DNA of 64,000 nt from Actinomycetota bacterium (GTDB taxonomy: Bacteria; Actinomycetota; Acidimicrobiia; Acidimicrobiales; Poriferisodalaceae): positions 184,442 through 248,441 of the forward strand of contig JABABU010000027.1 in NCBI GenBank assembly GCA_014238065.1, in the 5' to 3' direction. This document shows, piece after piece, positions 63,715 through 64,000 of this stretch. Under the pieces are notes generated by a model. That model was not told where the DNA came from. It did no database searches and saw only the letters and a program-made list of their open reading frames with translations. The translations under genes were made by a program, and so were the position numbers. Position 1 is the first letter of the stretch. Every line of letters begins with the position of its first letter.

Positions 63715-64000
63715 TCAGCATGAACTGATGTCTTCTACGGCACATAACGTCACGACCTTTAGTCCTGTGTCAGTTAATTCACCGTCGCAGCACACTCCGG
63801 AGCCCACAGCGGTCAGGAACTGGATGTCGAGGTACCGGTTGGCCTCTGGACCAGTCGCCTTGTACGCGGTGATCCGCACGGAGACGAACCCTGTGATGTG
63901 AAAATCGACGTTCGATCCGCTGAGGTCGTTGACGTCGTTGAAGACCGGGAGCTGGATCGTCTCGTTGAGAATCGAAGAAATCGGGAGCGAGTTCGAAAAC
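63715..64000 (-). CDS. TadG-like pilus-associated protein, C-terminal end (start beyond window)
   Basis: Ninety-four codons plus the stop are visible. They read ...SLPISSILNETIQLPVFNDVNDLSG...FHITGFVSVRITAYKATG and end with YLDIQFLTAVGSGVCCDGEL and a terminal CAVEDISSC. The pattern of a strand-rich domain ending with paired cysteines just before cpaB matches the C terminus of actinobacterial TadE/TadG-like proteins. The N-terminal membrane helix and pilin-like region lie outside the window. Confidence 0.65.
   Translation of the reverse strand, partial: FSNSLPISSILNETIQLPVFNDVNDLSGSNVDFHITGFVSVRITAYKATGPEANRYLDIQFLTAVGSGVCCDGELTDTGLKVVTLCAVEDISSC

Overview
The window is G+C-rich, tightly packed bacterial chromosome. 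Genes often overlap by 1-4 bases (ATGA, GTGA, TGATG junctions) and many start with GTG. Gene content points to an actinobacterium and fits the Acidimicrobiia best: SCO6745-like protein, LLM-class flavin oxidoreductase, several acyl-CoA/CoA-transferase genes, UvrD2-like helicase with HRDC, and an actinobacterial-type Tad locus with a VWA-TadB fusion. No rRNA or tRNA gene was seen, so this placement is inference. No gene-free stretch exceeds about 250 bases. No CRISPR array, insertion sequence or prophage gene was recognised.

1-11.2 kb, minus strand: a catabolic operon read from a VOC-fold protein (10378) down past the window start. In transcription order it encodes VOC protein, cupin, HyuA, HyuB, acyl-CoA synthetase, Rieske oxygenase, BMP-type binding lipoprotein, double ABC ATPase and BMP-type permease. 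Almost every junction is a 4-base overlap. A FadR-type GntR regulator lies just upstream, with a TGGTCTGACCA palindrome before the operon and a related inverted repeat before its own start. The set couples uptake of a small molecule to oxygenation, ATP-dependent hydantoinase/carboxylase-type chemistry and CoA activation.

11.3-20.6 kb: a membrane-anchored Asp-box protein, a CoA-binding protein, two O-acetylhomoserine sulfhydrylase paralogues flanking an SCO6745-like gene, an alpha/beta hydrolase, a macrodomain hydrolase, a VOC protein, the wreck of an ABC exporter with a large internal deletion, and an AzlC/AzlD pair.

20.6-26.4 kb, minus strand: a fatty- or branched-acyl-CoA cluster (3-hydroxyacyl-CoA dehydrogenase, crotonase, small GIY-YIG-like protein, acyl-CoA dehydrogenase, SDR, class III CoA-transferase).

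26.5-38.3 kb, plus strand: an AddB/AddA-like recombination nuclease-helicase pair, nitronate monooxygenase, class III CoA-transferase, a fatty-acid-hydroxylase-like membrane protein and the translational GTPase TypA/BipA, whose leader holds mutually exclusive hairpins.

38.3-49.2 kb: nitroreductase, two MFS carriers, a histidine-rich repeat protein, an LLM oxidoreductase, an MscS channel, two envelope proteins of unknown role, a hotdog thioesterase and an exopolyphosphatase.

49.2-57.3 kb: a DsbA/FrnE-like gene at 49866-49180 that makes sense only if an in-frame TGA at 49815-49813 is read as selenocysteine (U-P-W-C active site). A plausible bacterial SECIS hairpin follows at the right distance. 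Divergent from it are a molybdenum hydroxylase large subunit, an AhpD-like protein and a flavodoxin. A PlsC acyltransferase, a UvrD2-like helicase and a 59-residue membrane protein follow.

57.3-64 kb, minus strand: a Tad/Flp pilus operon (TadG-like end, CpaB, CpaE/TadZ, TadA, VWA-TadB fusion, TadC) running in from beyond the window end.
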